Source: Chrysaora quinquecirrha (lineage: Eukaryota; Cnidaria; Scyphozoa; Semaeostomeae; Pelagiidae). Taken from it: a DNA stretch of 64,000 bases. Made by a program: the position numbers and the translations under genes. Shown here in pieces: positions 37,501-52,500 of the stretch. The DNA lies in NCBI GenBank assembly GCA_014526335.1, contig JACTAT010000280.1, positions 1-64,000 of the forward strand, written 5' to 3'. How positions within the stretch are numbered: the stretch's first letter is position 1; the number at the start of each line of letters is the position of its first letter. The notes beneath the pieces are model-generated. The model saw only the letters and a program-made list of their open reading frames with translations, was not told the origin of the DNA and did not search any database.

Positions 37501-40500
37501 ATTCTTGGTACGTATGTCACACTTCCGAGTGACTAAGTTTCTTCTTATAGACAACACAATTTTCAGCAAAGAACAACCACCCCGCGGTTACAAACAACAA
37601 CTCGCCCTTACCATAAGACAACACTTTCTTTACGTACCAGATATTGTGCGGAAGAATGCAGCGAGGATTGTTTCAAATAATTGGCGAAGCATGATCCTTA
37701 TTTGGTTTACAGGTTTTAGAATATGTCCACATCGAAAACCAAAAGTTGGTTCTAAAATTTTTAGAGTAAAAGAGTTCATTTTCCATCTTGGACTCAATTA
37801 AATCTTGAAAACTCTGAATGAATAATAACTAAATGCCTTGCCGAATTATCCCATTTGCTGATCGGTGTTCAAAACACAATACCATTCCACAATGGCTGCG
37901 GGAACTGCTGGAACGCCTGTGTTGAAATTCCCTTTTACTACCTGCTATTGCTTAACCCCCTCCCTCCTCCCCCTTAAACAATGTTGTTTAACACATAAAA
38001 TTCCAGCTAATTGTGGCCTCGCGCGATTGCTGAGAGAATCATCAATAGTCTCGCATTGTCTGGGGGGAGTTGGATTAAGCTTGTGAATATGCTAGATTTA
38101 CCGAAAATGTCCGTGATTCCCCTGAAAAATCTTGGGCGTTCCAACTACATTTGGCAGCCATTGCAGCTTCACTTCTCAATTGGTGCATTTATATCCTTAT
38201 CTGGGTATTCGTTCTGACGTAGACAGTTTATAAGCTGAAGATTGTGAGAGAAAAAAGGTGAGAGTTGAAGGTCGAATGGCGTATTTAGCGCCAATAGTAG
38301 ATTAACTAATCGAAACCTCGACCCTGGCTGTGACGCTACCGTGGTTGGTCTCGAACCCAGACCACACTAAGCTCCTGACACCATAAGTAAACTTGATTAC
38401 ACCAAGACGCCACCGCACCTTTGAGAAAGCCTTTTTGTATGTTCAGATATGTAACCACTTTTCTTTGAAGTCTGGATTGTAGCTTTAGACCTAGTATTCT
38501 GGTCACGTGGTGAAACGTTTTAGATTCAGTAAAAAACATTTTTCTTTTAGAGTCGAAGAACTACAAGAAGGGGTCCATGAAAACGAAAAATTGAAATCTT
38601 CATTGAAGCATCGAGATGAGAAACTAAGCTCTTTGATCGCTGCAAACAGAACAATGGAGACACAAATACATGAGCTTGAAATACAGTGAGTTTTAGCAGC
38701 AATTTTTCTAGTAATGCCGTTGAAGGCTTTTGACTTTTCGTTTGACAAGATCTAACATTTTGAACGCTTCTTTCCCCAGAAAGACTACAATGGTACACTC
38801 CGTGACCAAAAATTTACCTATTTATCCAAATAAATTCACTTCTTTTTCTTGGTTAATCCAATCAGATTCCCTTCCTTTTTCTTGGTTGATTCAATCAGAC
38901 TCACTTCCTTAGCTCGTCGCGCGAAGCAGGATGGGAGGAGATATAAATACCAGACGGGGGCTCGCTGGAAACACCCGTATGACAAATATATATAAATAGT
39001 TATGGTGCTGAAGAAGGCTCAATATAGCAGAAACACAAAAAGCAAAATGGGATGAGAGCCTGGGGCTGTATGACTTGGAGAGTTTCTCGGCGATTTCATT
39101 GAGCTCTATAGCTCAGTGGAAACGTCGTTGGCTCTCTGATCATACAGTCCTGGGTTCAAATCCCATTAAATGTACAAATTTGAAATTAAAAAGGCTGGTA
39201 TGAAACATTTTATCTCAATACCACGCTAATAGGCTGAAAGGTGAAGTAGATTAACCGTCTCTTTTCGTTGTTATGAACTTTTATTTTCTTTTAGTCTCAA
39301 CGAATTTGAAAGCGCATCAACCAAGCAGCAAGATGAAAGACTTGTATCCCTGAAAAGAGCTTTGGATTCCCGTAGTGAAGAATTGGTCGACTTGGAAGCA
39401 AGGTACAAAATCTTGATAATCTTATGCAGTTCGTCTCTTTTACGCTTTGTTAGTCTGTGTCAAAGTGAATTATGCAGAACAAAAATTCTGTTGTGGAAGG
39501 AAGGGTAAATCAAGGGCGATTCCCCATGCCTGATGCATTTTGAAAAGAACCTCTAAAATCCCTGTAAGATAAGAATGCATATGGCATAGAAGGGAGTTGA
39601 AGGTGGCTAACTTATTAATCTACAAGGTAACATACGTATTTGCATCCATTTAAGCCCAACTGCTATAGGGTTTGGAACCTCCTGCCTGGTTCCATTCTAA
39701 TAAAGAAGGCCAAATCAATTTAATATTTGTTGTGTTGCCAAGATTGCAGTTATGTTCTGATAAGGATGTGTGAACCCTTCTAAAAATCTAAAGACTGGTT
39801 TCCATATCTTTGGGGACGATTGGGACACGTCCCCGTCATTGTTAAGCGGATGCTAGCGATGTTATGGGAGCATGTTTGTCAAGCATGGCACTGTCGACGG
39901 CATCGACGGGGGCAAATCAGGAAAGAGTTGAAATGTTTGAATGACTCTTTAGCGTCCCATTTTCCCATATCATCGTTCCACGCTGACAACGACAACTACT
40001 TGAGGATTTTCTTGTGTTTCCCTGTCGCTTACGACTATATGGGAACATGAGTATCGACGTCTTTACGGGGATATGGAAGGAGACCAGCCTTAACTCTACA
40101 GAACTCACCAGTCACCAGTCAAATATATCTGAACCCCTCTGTTCACAGTTACCTTTGCACTTCTCCTTGCCTTGAATCATCGTAAGCAATGTCACTCACT
40201 GAGAAAGATATTTCAGCTTTGTGACTTTTTTCGAAGTTATGTCAGTAGCCACAAGACCCCCTTAGAACTGTGCCATTTCACACTGCTTATAAATAGTCCA
40301 TATCGGCCTTCCAGGGAGAATTTGCGTCAGAAGATCGAGATTGAAATTTCAAATGTCTTTTTCAGAATGGAAGAATTCATTTCCTTGAACAATAAATTGA
40401 AAAGCAGCAACAGAGCAAAAGATGACAGAATTCAGGCGCTTGAAGACGAGTAAGTCTAAGAGTTAGGGACACCATAATTTATCGAAGTTAGGGACGCCAT

Positions 40501-43500
40501 TATGTATCAAGACTTTGTTTCTTTTATGCAGCGTAAAACTTGTATTTACTTTGACATGGAATGATTTGAATGGGGCTTTTCATAAAAATGCATGCAGACC
40601 GAAAAGCTAGTGCCTGAAAGCCAGGGGGTGGGAATGTTTTTATCCAATGAGCGATTTTTTTCTATCCTGGCAAAGCCAATCATTTTGCTCGTAGAACAAA
40701 AGAAAGGTTGGGAGAAAATCATCAGGATATGGCACAAAAGTCATTGGCGTCTCACTTGCCTTTGAAGCTATCACCAGAATCACTTGTTGCATGCAATACT
40801 CGTAGTTTTTGTGAAAGTGGAGCAAAATGATTGGCCATGCTAAGAATTCGCTGATTGGATAAAAATATTTTTCCCCCTTGCTATGTATAAAACCTGATAA
40901 TGAAAAAAATTTATGATGAAAAGCTTCGCTCATTTTAATCATTTTAGAATCGTTCATTTAGAGATACGACGGCTTCAAATTTCTGATTGGTGCTTTTAGA
41001 TCAACATCCGGGTATATTTTTGCATCGTTCATTTATCGGGCCGATGCTTAAACTGAGAAGAAAAAGCTGGCAGTATATTTAAAGGTGTTTCAACTATCCA
41101 TGGCAATTTAGTAGTGTTTTTGATACATGAATACTGGACCCCATTTTCGATGATTTTGCTTAGTAAGGGGGTATTGTGGGGTGAACAACCTGCAAACACT
41201 GCAAAACGAAGAACCGAGCTGCTCAAAATGTTACAAAAAGTAGATATATACGCCTGCCATGGCTCGATCAGAGAACTTTATCTTTTCGTGGACCAAGCAT
41301 TTAAACCAAGTTGAACTTCGTGTTAAACAGGCACCCCTACTTGTCACCTTTGAAAGAAAAAATAAATAACTTGTAGTATTTTTTTAATTTTGTGTGGGAT
41401 TTTTAACCTTTTAGTTTTTCATGTTTTTGCCATGGTCCCCTGAAAAGCAGTTAACATAAGAATTCATCAGAATGAATGAATGAATGAATGAATGAATGGA
41501 TTGATGGATGGATGAATAGATAAATGAATAGATGAATGAATAAATGAATTGATGAATAAATTAATGAATTAATGAACGAATGAACGAATAGATGAATGAA
41601 TGCATGAATGAATGATTGATTGAATGAATGAATGAATGAATGAATGAATGCATGAATGAATTAACGAAAAACTAACACACCTTTATTTGTCTCAAAGATT
41701 CTTTTCCATTTCTGGATAAAAATTTAATTAAAATATCAATGTTTTTTTCAGAATCTCAAAACTTGAAGAAAGATCGAGTAACGATGACAAGGTAGAGGTT
41801 TTGACAAAACGATTGCAAAAGAAGGCAGATGAGATACTGAGTCTTGAGACCAGGTAAACAGCTTTTTGTAGAAAGAAAAAAGGGTACTTATAACTTAACC
41901 ATTCGGCCCTGGCCAATTAATCCAACACTGTTTGTCAAACATTTGAAATTTCATGTCAATCAATGTTTCACCATTTTGTCCATTACTTGACGAGCAGAAT
42001 CGCTCATCGATGTTCTCAAAAATATTTCATTTTTGCGCCAAGCAATAAAATTGGTGACAAGCAACCTTTTGTAATATGACCCAATCGTCACACAATTTGT
42101 ATGACAAGCAAACTTTCAAATGTTTGACAAACAATGTTTGATTGTTTGATGAGGGCCTAAGACCACAGAAATGCTTTTCTTTATCAAATCATCTTCTTAC
42201 TTTGTAATTTTTGGAATTTCTTAGTCTTGAGGAAACAACATCTACTATGAAAAAATACCAGAGAAACTCAGAAATGAAGGAGGAAAAATTCAAGAACTTG
42301 AAAAACAGTAAGTTTTGTCAGCTATAAAGATTGAACAATGCAACCTTTTTTCTTTGGAAGACAGCCCATTAAATATTCTTAATACAGTATAAAACCATTA
42401 TATCGTACTATTGTACTAAAAGGTACAATCGTAGTCTAAACATTATAAAAAATTGCTTTTTATTTCACTTAACTTCTTTACTTTGCTCTAAGGTTGGAAA
42501 GCTTAGAAGATTCTTCAGAGCAAAAACAGAAGCTTGCATTGGCAGTTGAAGACAAAAATACGAAAATTACTGATCTTCAGGCCGAGTAAGTTATCGAATA
42601 TTTTATTGGACATACAGTAAATTAAACCCTTATTATGATATGACAATATTTAGATGTGTTTGTTTTTTCTAGAATCGATGATTTGAATGCTCAGGTTAGA
42701 AGGCTGGAATTGACTGCAGAACAAAAAGAAGAAAGATATCTCACTTTAGAAAAAAGGTGAAAGCTTTGAATATCATTTATCTGAACTCTTTGAAAATCAT
42801 TTATCTTTAGTTAAATGTTGATGACCGTACATTTTATGCTTGAACCTTCTGTCTTTTTAAATCCTCATTTTAAAGCTTTTGTGCACACAAAAAAGACAGT
42901 TTACGTATCAACTCGAAATCACGTTCATTTAAACCCTATGCACACGAAAGCGGGGCCTATTTGGTTCTGTTCTTTTTTGGACCTTATCAAATGTTTGTTC
43001 TTATGCACATGATAACGGAACCAAAAGTTCACGCACTAGAGGTCAGATGCACCCAAAAAACACATTTGTGAAGCCCGTAAATTATATTTGAATAATATAA
43101 TGCATTTTTCCTAAACTTTACAAAGTCTTCGGCCTAACTGCAACAATATATATATCGTAATTTCTAGTCATTGCGTCTTCAAAAACTGAAGTACAGATAC
43201 AAAAATTTTTTGCCATTTTCAAGTACTTTTTAGATTTAAAACGTAAAAGTTTAATATATGCAAGATATTTCTCTGCTGTTGTCGTTGCTTCTCTCTCCCC
43301 TCCTCCTTGTAAATTATTCTTCAAGACTAAAATTTAGAGCTTGCACGACTGCTAAGAGAATTATCAACACTGTGCACGGGGAGGAGGTTTTTGTCTTGAG
43401 TTTGCTTGATTATCTGAAATTCCAGTAATTTGTAAAAAAAATCTAGGGTGTTCCAAATAATTTTGGCAGCCATTGTGGCTTGGCCGATGGCCGCTAAAAG

Positions 43501-46500
43501 TTTGAAGTTTAGCGTTTGAAGTTATGCATTACATCAAATTCATCAGTAAAAGCTACAATAATTAACAACATAACAATAAGCTTGGAGGTGTGAAATTTTC
43601 ATTTGACCCTTACGAGAGACAAGTCGACTGCATGATCTATTTTTGCAAGAAAGTAAAAGATATCTTATCATTATTGTTGTGATTTCAGTTTGGTTGAAAT
43701 GGAAGATTCAATGGCTGACCAAGGAAAACTGAGCAGGCTGCTTAAAGCCAAAGAGAAAAAGATTTTGTCACAACAGCAAACAGTCGATGACAAAGAAAAT
43801 AAGATTGTACAGCTAGAAAACGAGTGAGTAGTCTGCATGTTTGAATGTCAAATTCTCGCTTCAGTTGGTTATAATTAACCAAAAGTAGCTGAACGTTATT
43901 CAGTGCTGATCCTGACCTTTTGGACTGCCATCCTTGGTTAGATGAAAATAACAACAACTTAGCCTTCAAGCGTTTACCTTCCGTTAACTGAGCCTTTGCA
44001 ATTGAATACAACGGGTCAATTCTTCTCGGCCTTTAACCTCATCTTGACTCTTAACCTTGAAAATTTGGTACTGACTTTTTATCTTATTAATCTGTTCACC
44101 TAACTTTTTTGACCTTCTTGAGCCATCTTACTTTTTAGATTAGAAGAAAAGGACACAAAGTTGAAGAGATTGAGCCATAATTTAAAATTGAAAGATGAGC
44201 AGCTGCAGAACAATGAAGAAGCGTATGTGATGTACAAATTTCATTTGACCTGAATTGACCTGACTTGGCCTTACCTGACCTGGTTTGACCTAACTTGATC
44301 CAGACCTTGATCTTGACTTTGACTTTGACTTTGACTTGACCTGACATAACTTGACTTAATGTGACGTGATGTGATGTGACATGACATGAGGAAGACTCGG
44401 CTTAATTAAGCTTGACTTGACTTGACTTGACTCTACTTGACTTGAGCTAAGCTGGTAAAAGTTTTTTCTCTTAAAGAAAATAGTTTTGGTATCGATATTG
44501 TAGCTGCATAATACATTGATCTTTTTCTTTAGGATTGAAGAGCTGAATGAGCTCAATAATCAGAAAAATAAACTGAGCAACTCATTACACCAGAAAGATG
44601 AAAGAATCAGATCTCTGGAAGAAAAGTATGTTGTCCTTGTTACAATAAAACTGATTTTTGTAGTATTTTGAAATAATTATTACTTTTAGTAGAGCCATTG
44701 AAGCTTGGGTTATGTTAGCTTGCTGCTAGACTTATAACATGTCCAAGTTATTGCTGCCTACAACAAAATTTGTTTTTGTTTTAAATAGGAAGCTCAGTTA
44801 TAGCGAATTGCTATTATTGTTAGTCTTGATTAAATGAGAGAAAAATAAGACCTTGTAATAAGTGTAGGTTGCTTCATTCGTTAAGTCTGCAGTTTTAAGT
44901 GCAGTTGCAAATGCAAAAACAGTGCAAGCTTCCTAAGAAGTTTTTTCTTTGTTTTAACTGTAGTTTCCTCAAACTGATTTTCCATGCTAAAATTTTTCAG
45001 AATTGACGAGTTGAATGATATCCAGCGAGTGAGTGAAAGGCTAAAAGAAACTATCAAGCAAAGAGAAGACAAGATTGTCAGTTTAGAAGAAAGGTATTTT
45101 CCTGTCATTGTTTTTTAGGAGGATCAGGATTGGATCGATTGGTTAGGCCTACAATGTATTGACCTACAGACAACTCGATATGGTCTTCTTCCATAACTTT
45201 TGCCCCTGTGCTTGAGAATAATATCCGTGATATCAAATCAGCATTTACAAGGGACCTTGGATAAAGAAACCTTTCTACAAAACTCAACTTTCAATTTTAA
45301 GTATAAAATTTAGTACACGGTATTTTGAAGAAATTAGAGTCTTTGGTGTACTTTACTATGCTTTTACTTCATGAGTGACACAACAGAAAGATAGATTTTA
45401 GAAACAATTGTTTTTCGTCAACATGAAGAGCAGTCAAATATACACTTAAAAGACAAAACCCAGCATAAGTAATGCATTAATTAGTGCTCTATCCAACGCT
45501 CAATATAATGTCCATCTAATTCAACCTTTTTCAAAACGACCGCTATGTCTGTGCAAGTCAATTGTTGCATCAATAACCCTTTGTCGTAATTTATCCCTGC
45601 GCCAAACAATCCTGAATGACTTGAAATGTGCATCGATCTTGTGCATGCGTTACTTGTCAATGAAATTGATTCAGGGCATTGAACTCATCATGTTACTCAC
45701 AAGATTTAATTTACAGAAAGTATTTTGACAAAATTTTATTGATTTTGAAGCTAGGTTATTTAATGAAAATAAGATCTACAACAAAGACAAGAGTGGGTTC
45801 CTTTCCCTGGACAGCCTGTTGCAATAGCTCAGAATGTATGATAATTAAGACAGGAAACAAGCATTCGAGAAAATTTTGGCTTATTAACCACACTTTTGTA
45901 GATAAACTTTAACCACCGCTCTGTAATTGTTGTTCTGTTTGCTTGCTTAATTCCACCACAGACTTATCTGTTATAGCAAATTTTTAAGGACAAATAACTC
46001 AAAGGTGAAAGTATATGACATGATTCCTAATAATATGTCTACAAGTTGATTTTGGTTTTTGTAGATTTCATAAAATGATAGTTATTTGTTATCGTTCAAG
46101 TAATACCATAGCCAGTATTCATTAGTTAGACTATTCGGGGTAAGGATTGCTTTTTTCACCCATGCGACATAATGTTTTCCAGTCTTTATTTAATTTTGGT
46201 TTTACAATGGCTGTATACTATAGCTAATAAAACCAACCTAATTAAACAAACTAACAACAATTTGAAAAAATCTAAAATTAGAATACAGGTGTCAAATCAT
46301 TTTTAATTACAAATTTCAAACAATGTATAATATCTAGGTAAATAGATACAACATTAAGAAATTGGATCATGGCAAAAATCAAATGAAATTTAAAAAACAA
46401 TTGATAAAATGAAAAATGTATATATTAGAGATAAACTATATTTGCAATATATCCTGTGCAAGGCTCTCAATCGCATAATTTTGCCTCTGTAGTTTCTCAT

Positions 46501-49500
46501 GAGGCTTTGCTTGACGTTGCGTAGGGTTTTGATTTCCTTTTTTTGGAAGTTTAAGGAACAAAAGTTCAATGCATTGTTTTGAGTTTGTATCATTATGTTA
46601 TTTTCTCGTAGAATTCATGATTTGGAAGATGTTGTCAATATTAATGATCGTTTGAATCAACAAGTTCACCAGAAGGATGAAAGAATCTCCGTTTTCCAAG
46701 CAAAGTAAGCTTTCCTTTTTGCACTGTTAAATTACTTTATTCTCGCCAGTCTATCTCTTTTCTCTATAATCAGGGTCAATTGCAGTATAACTATCTACGA
46801 ATGCTTGAGATTTTTATAATATAAGGAGCATGGCAACGCAACACAGTAATGGAAGGCAATAATAATTAATACAGTATACTAATATATATTAATATACCAA
46901 TAAATATATATTAATAAGATTTTCATGAGATGAGATTTTGTTTTATTTCATTTTTTGAGAGTCTTAGGCCCCAGTTACACTATGCCAGCATGCCTCATCG
47001 CGCCATGAATTTTGTATCGGATTGGGAAAGTCTCAGTAGAGTAAATCTAACCTGCCTTTCAACAATCTGAAATGGTTTTATAACCAATGAAAACAACTTG
47101 AAATGACAAACTGAAATTATCAATATGGATACGATGAAGATGGGAAATTGGCAGAATGTGAGCCATTGGCACAAATAGGCCTCAATGATTGCTAGCACTA
47201 GAACTGCATTTTTAAGCAGCAATACATCCAGATCTAAAGACGCCAGGCTTTGAAATTCTTTTAGAATTCAGTCTTAGTTCTAAAATCCTGGCCGACAATC
47301 AAACAATGTTTGTGAAAGATTTGAAATTTGCTTGTCAAGCATAATGTTTGACACTTTCACCTTGCTGTAAAGCATTGTTTGTGAAAATATTCTGCTTGCA
47401 AGCAATAATTGCTGTTGGACTATTTCAAAAACATTGTGCAACCAGTTTTACTTCTTTTTGTGGCCCTGGCCAAACATGTAAAAATTTTTGCTCTAATATA
47501 AGAGATCAGCTTTTCAAGGAATGTTCGACTGCTTGGCCAAAAATTAAGCTTTTTTGTGCATGTACAGCAATGTTTTGTGACATGGCAAAATGGTCAAACG
47601 TTGCTTGCAAAGCGAATGTCAAGTGTTTGACAAACAATGTTTGGCAGTTTGGCCAGGAAAGTTATCTTTGCCTTTTCCCAAATCCCAAACATTGCTTGCT
47701 AAGCAGAATTTTCAGGCATCAAAGTTGCGAGAAACAGCGGAAACATTTCTGGTCCTACTTAAAAACTTTTTCGTCTGAAACTCCTCAGAGTATGAACGTC
47801 AGAAACCGACCGAAACAATAGACTAAGGCGGAATTTATACCCAGATGCGGCTCGAAATGCACCTATCGGAAAGAAAAGCTGAATTGGCATTATGTTTTTA
47901 ATACCAATCAGCTGGTCAGATACAGCACGAACACGAATAGAATTACTTGAAGAGTCAAGTGTGAAAACGAAACTCTTTCTGTCTATACAGATCCGTCCTT
48001 TTGGTTTTGATCTGGACAGATTCCAAAACTCCTAAATGAAACAAAGATCTTGCTTTGCACATGATTTGAAATCAATCCTCGCTGTAATTTTTGCACAAAT
48101 TGGGTTATCGAGTGGGTGTTGTCCTATGGCCGAATCATGTTTGAGACTAGGTTGTTGTTTGGACCCATGGGGTAAATACTTTTCCTGTCATTCCATTCAT
48201 TGTTGTATAAGTTTTCATGCTAGCACCAGAAGTTTTTAGGCAGCTTTTTTGGCAACTGTCAAACTACTCGGTTTGCGTATCCATTTTAAGTAACATATTC
48301 ACTACCAAACGAGCTGCTCACACAATCCCACCCATTCGCAGCTGGCTGGTAAGCTAGAAATCTAGACGCTTGGCTACAGTGCAGTTTAGGGGGTGTAGTT
48401 TGAAGTAAAGCTCTCACCAAAAGTAATTCATATTCAAATGTTTAAACCGGGTAGGGTGGCGTTTAAATGATCAAGCATTGTTCGTAAAACATCTGAAATT
48501 TGCTTGCCAAATAAAAGTTTGCCCATGTAGCCATGTCGCAAAGCATTGCTTGTCAAGTTTTCAAAAAAGTGTGCTAAACAAATTTGCTTTACAAGCAATG
48601 TTTTGCAACGTTGCTAAATGGTCAAACTTTCCTTGTAGCGCAAATTTTTTACCAATAAATTGCACTCTTCCCGAAAGCTTTTCAAAACTCACTGCATGAC
48701 TAAGTAATTGACTTCTTCCCTAATGAATTGATTTTTATATTTTCAGAGTTGATGATTTGATGGATGTCAAAGTTAAGAGGCAACTCAGTATTCGAAGAAG
48801 AGAAGAGAAAATTATGACCTTAGAATCAAGGTTTTTATTCCAAATTCTTTAAGTCTTGTAGATGTTACTCCTTTAATCCTTTTTGCAAGGAATACTTATT
48901 CAGTTCATTAAAATTGTTTGACTAACGCAGTTTTCTGTTGTATTTTGTTAGACTTGAAGATGTTTCCTCTGACACCAAACACAAAGAGTCGAAAATCCAG
49001 GATCTGCAGCAGAGGCAAGTAGACATTCTTCTAAGGCCCTGGCCAAACGATCAAACATTGTTTGTCAAACTTTTGAATTTGAAATTTGGTTTTCAGGCGT
49101 AATGATTTACCGTTTGGCCCCATAACAAAACATGTCTCAAATAACTCAATTTTTCATTGCGTCAAAACTTTATCAAACATATCGGTCAATAGATATACTT
49201 CATTTTGTTTGTCAAATATTGTTTTGTGACGTTGCAAAATTATTATATATAAGCATATTTCAAATGTTTGACAAGCAATATAGAATTTTTTGCCAGGTCC
49301 TAACAGTCCGTCTGATTTTTGGAATGACATGTATAAAGAGTCCGACAATTCAAGACGATTGAACTTTTCTGTACCAATTTTTCGCTGGAAATTGTTGAAA
49401 CTGTCCATAGGCTATCCGACAGTTCCTTTGACTGAATTTGCTTATCGAAATATTACCACTGGAAGCCTTTATTTGAATATTCTCTATTTTAGACTGGAAG

Positions 49501-52500
49501 GTACAATGACACAGTTTAGAAAGTTAGATTTGACCAACGATGAAAAAGATGAGAAGATTAGAGATCTCGAAGCAAGGTAAATCAATTTTTTACAACTCAG
49601 TAGCTTATGTCTTATGAGGTGCTTTATCTTCGTTATATGCAGGGTGCATATATAAGAAAAGGAACCTGGTAAAGAAATTGTTGGACTAACATTAAAATAT
49701 GACTTTTGAGCATAAAATTTGGTGCACATGTTTTTGAAGGAATAAGAATGATGCTGACATCACTTTATTATGCTTTACTTCATGAATAACACTAGGAAGA
49801 AACACAATTTTTGACATAATATTTCCCTAGTCAACATAGAGCAAATTCAAATATGCACTTCGAATGCACAACTCAGCATAAACAATGTGTTCCGGTTGTG
49901 AGGCCTGAAGACTATTTTATACAAACGGTCTAACTTTTCAGCTTTGTCTAAGAAGAGTAAATAAATAGCAGTCCCGAGACCGTTATTTTGGTGCAAAAAT
50001 AAGTAGGAATATCGCAACCAAACGTGAATGCCTTGAAAGGTTCAGCAGCTTTGACATTTCAGGAATCTCATTTACGTCACTTTGTAGTCATAACGGTGTC
50101 CCTCCAAGGGACGAATTTCAATCAAGCTTTTGAGCATAATTCACAGACAAAATTCAAATGTGGCCGCAGCCTATGCCTCTGAATTAATCTGCCCTGATCC
50201 TATCTTCCCTTCCGATATAAGCTTGCTTTTAGTGGTCCTTGACCACTGAAATGTCTCTTTTCTTTGCCTATATCGGTCCTTTTATAGGCTTAAAACGTGT
50301 CCACCTTCGTTAAGATGTCGCACGGTGATGATGCACAATGGGAAACAATGTACTGAATTATATTAAATACAGTTTGCTCTCTGCAAAGTGGACCTAGTTA
50401 CCATGTTAGTTTCGTTTGATTCTTGTGTCACCCCTCAAGAAGATGATACTTGCTCAATTAATAGATTCATCGACAAGGGGTATCTTGATTTTATTTAATA
50501 TACAGAGTAATCACAGTACTAATTTTCTCTTCCTTCTTTGCTGGTTTTTTAGAATAACTGAGCTGCAGAATACTTACAAAGAAAACAGACAGCTGAGCAA
50601 CTTGGTGCAGTTATCGGAAGAACGACTTAAACAGCTGTCTAAAAAGTAAGGCATAAATATTGATAACTATGGATCAATTCAATTTCGAACTACAGCACTT
50701 TGTCGTATATACTTGGAAATCATTAAAGGAAGTGGTGTTAAGACGTGTTAAGATCACATCAAATTCGTAGTTGCGAGTAGTTATAAGACACAAGTTTGGG
50801 ACATCAAACATGTTACCCCTTAATTTCATTTTGTTTCGTACCTTCACTACTGAACTGGCGAGTGGCCAAAATAAGAGAAGGGCTTAATAGAGAGGGGGGC
50901 TTATTTCAAATTTTCACTCGAAAAGGGGGGGCTTAAGGAAGAGAGGGGCTTGATAAAGCTTTTACGGTCAGCCTAAAACGTGGCAATAAAGATAGATAAA
51001 TGAAATACATTATTTGTCCATGTTGATTTACATTGATGCTATTTTTGTCAATTTGTTTTCAGAGCTGAAGATGAAGAGAAGAATATTGCAAGAATGAAAG
51101 ACAACAACTCACAGCTTGAGTCAAAACTTTCAAATTTGCAGCAGAGGTATTTATATATATTATAAAGCCTTGAGGAAGCAGCCAGAATGAATCTATTAGT
51201 ATGACACACACTCTTCGGTAACAGAATTGAATGCCTGTGAATCATTCTTGATTTTCCTCGTGAGCACTTTCTGTGAAAAACTGCTGTGATGAAAACCTGA
51301 ATGTAAGAACCATCTGTTTCCATCTTTGCCTAGAGATAGTTCTTAAAATTGTCCAAAAAATGCCAGAAAAAAAACATGGGATAGTAGCGATGGAAGAAAT
51401 TTGGCTGACAGCCAAACGGGACTGCAGATCCCTCGCTGTTGCTAATTAGTATAGTCTGTCTTTGTTCTCCATTATTTTCTTGAAAACAATTTTGATCAGA
51501 ATGTTTATTTGGAGGTTCTGAAGTGTTTTTGCTGTTGTGTATGGGCTTTTAATGCTTGCCCTGTAATAGTTGTTAACTACGATTGCTAAAAATATTGTTT
51601 GATTTTCAATGTTCATATAAAGGATAGCTAGCTATTTGTATACCTTAGGCTCCGTGGGCAACCAAATAAACCAGTTGTGAGCACAATGGTGTACACAGCA
51701 ATATATCGCAGTTTAGATATCTTTTTTCAGCTGTATCAGTCACTCTCTGTTCTCTTAAAATCTCGTCTATTCTTAATCCAATCGTAAATGCAATAAAAAC
51801 CAGAAATAAAAACCAAAATCAGAAACCAAGCTATGAGAATCTGCTTGCAGCCTCTTAGGGCAGGGCTAAGTTTACCAACGAAATTTTGTTCAATTGCTAA
51901 CTGAACAGCCTGACTTTCAAAATGGGTTTCTTGTATTTTGAATTTTATGTGAATAAGTTACTGTCCTCTCTATTCATGATTGGCTATGATATCCCCCCGA
52001 CGTTGAACAAGCCTATCGTTTTGTTACCTTCGATTGTTCCTTGTGCGCTCAGGCATATAATGAGCCTTGTGAGCTGTTGGTTCCACCATTAAATTTGCAA
52101 AGATCCTGTGGCAAGATAGCTTAGTTGTTGGAGCATTTCTTTACGTATAAAAGGTCGGATGACGGTAACTTTTCTTGTCCTGTCAATTAAATGCGTTTCC
52201 ACTAAAAAGACCTCTGATTATTCTAATCGCGCCATACCAATTCATGTTTCAGGCTGGAAGAAACGCTCAGTCTTAATAATAAGTTGAATCATGGCTTGAA
52301 GAAACAAGAGGAGAAGTACAAAGAACTCGAGAAACTTCTCCAAGTTGAAGAAGACAAGTAAGCTAATATAGCTATTTCTACTAACAATCATGTATCTAAT
52401 ACGATGGAAAACTGAAACATCTTTGGCATACTTTTTGAGCATACCGCAGTTCCGAGCAACAACCCACCCTTAAACATGATTCTGCCATAGGACAACACTC

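Noticed and set aside
39104..39178. tRNA gene on plus strand
   Set aside because: A and B boxes are present but the acceptor and anticodon stems do not pair well; called a tRNA-like relic.
45718..45756. Extra array exon in intron 31 (AG-bounded, KYFDKILLILKL-like)
   Set aside because: Hydrophobic, without the IxEL head or KIxxLE tail, and followed by a poor donor.
47348..47821. 157-codon Cys/Phe-rich open frame
   Set aside because: It lies wholly on MITE family M1 and repeats its TTTGTCAAACATTTG words; not a protein.
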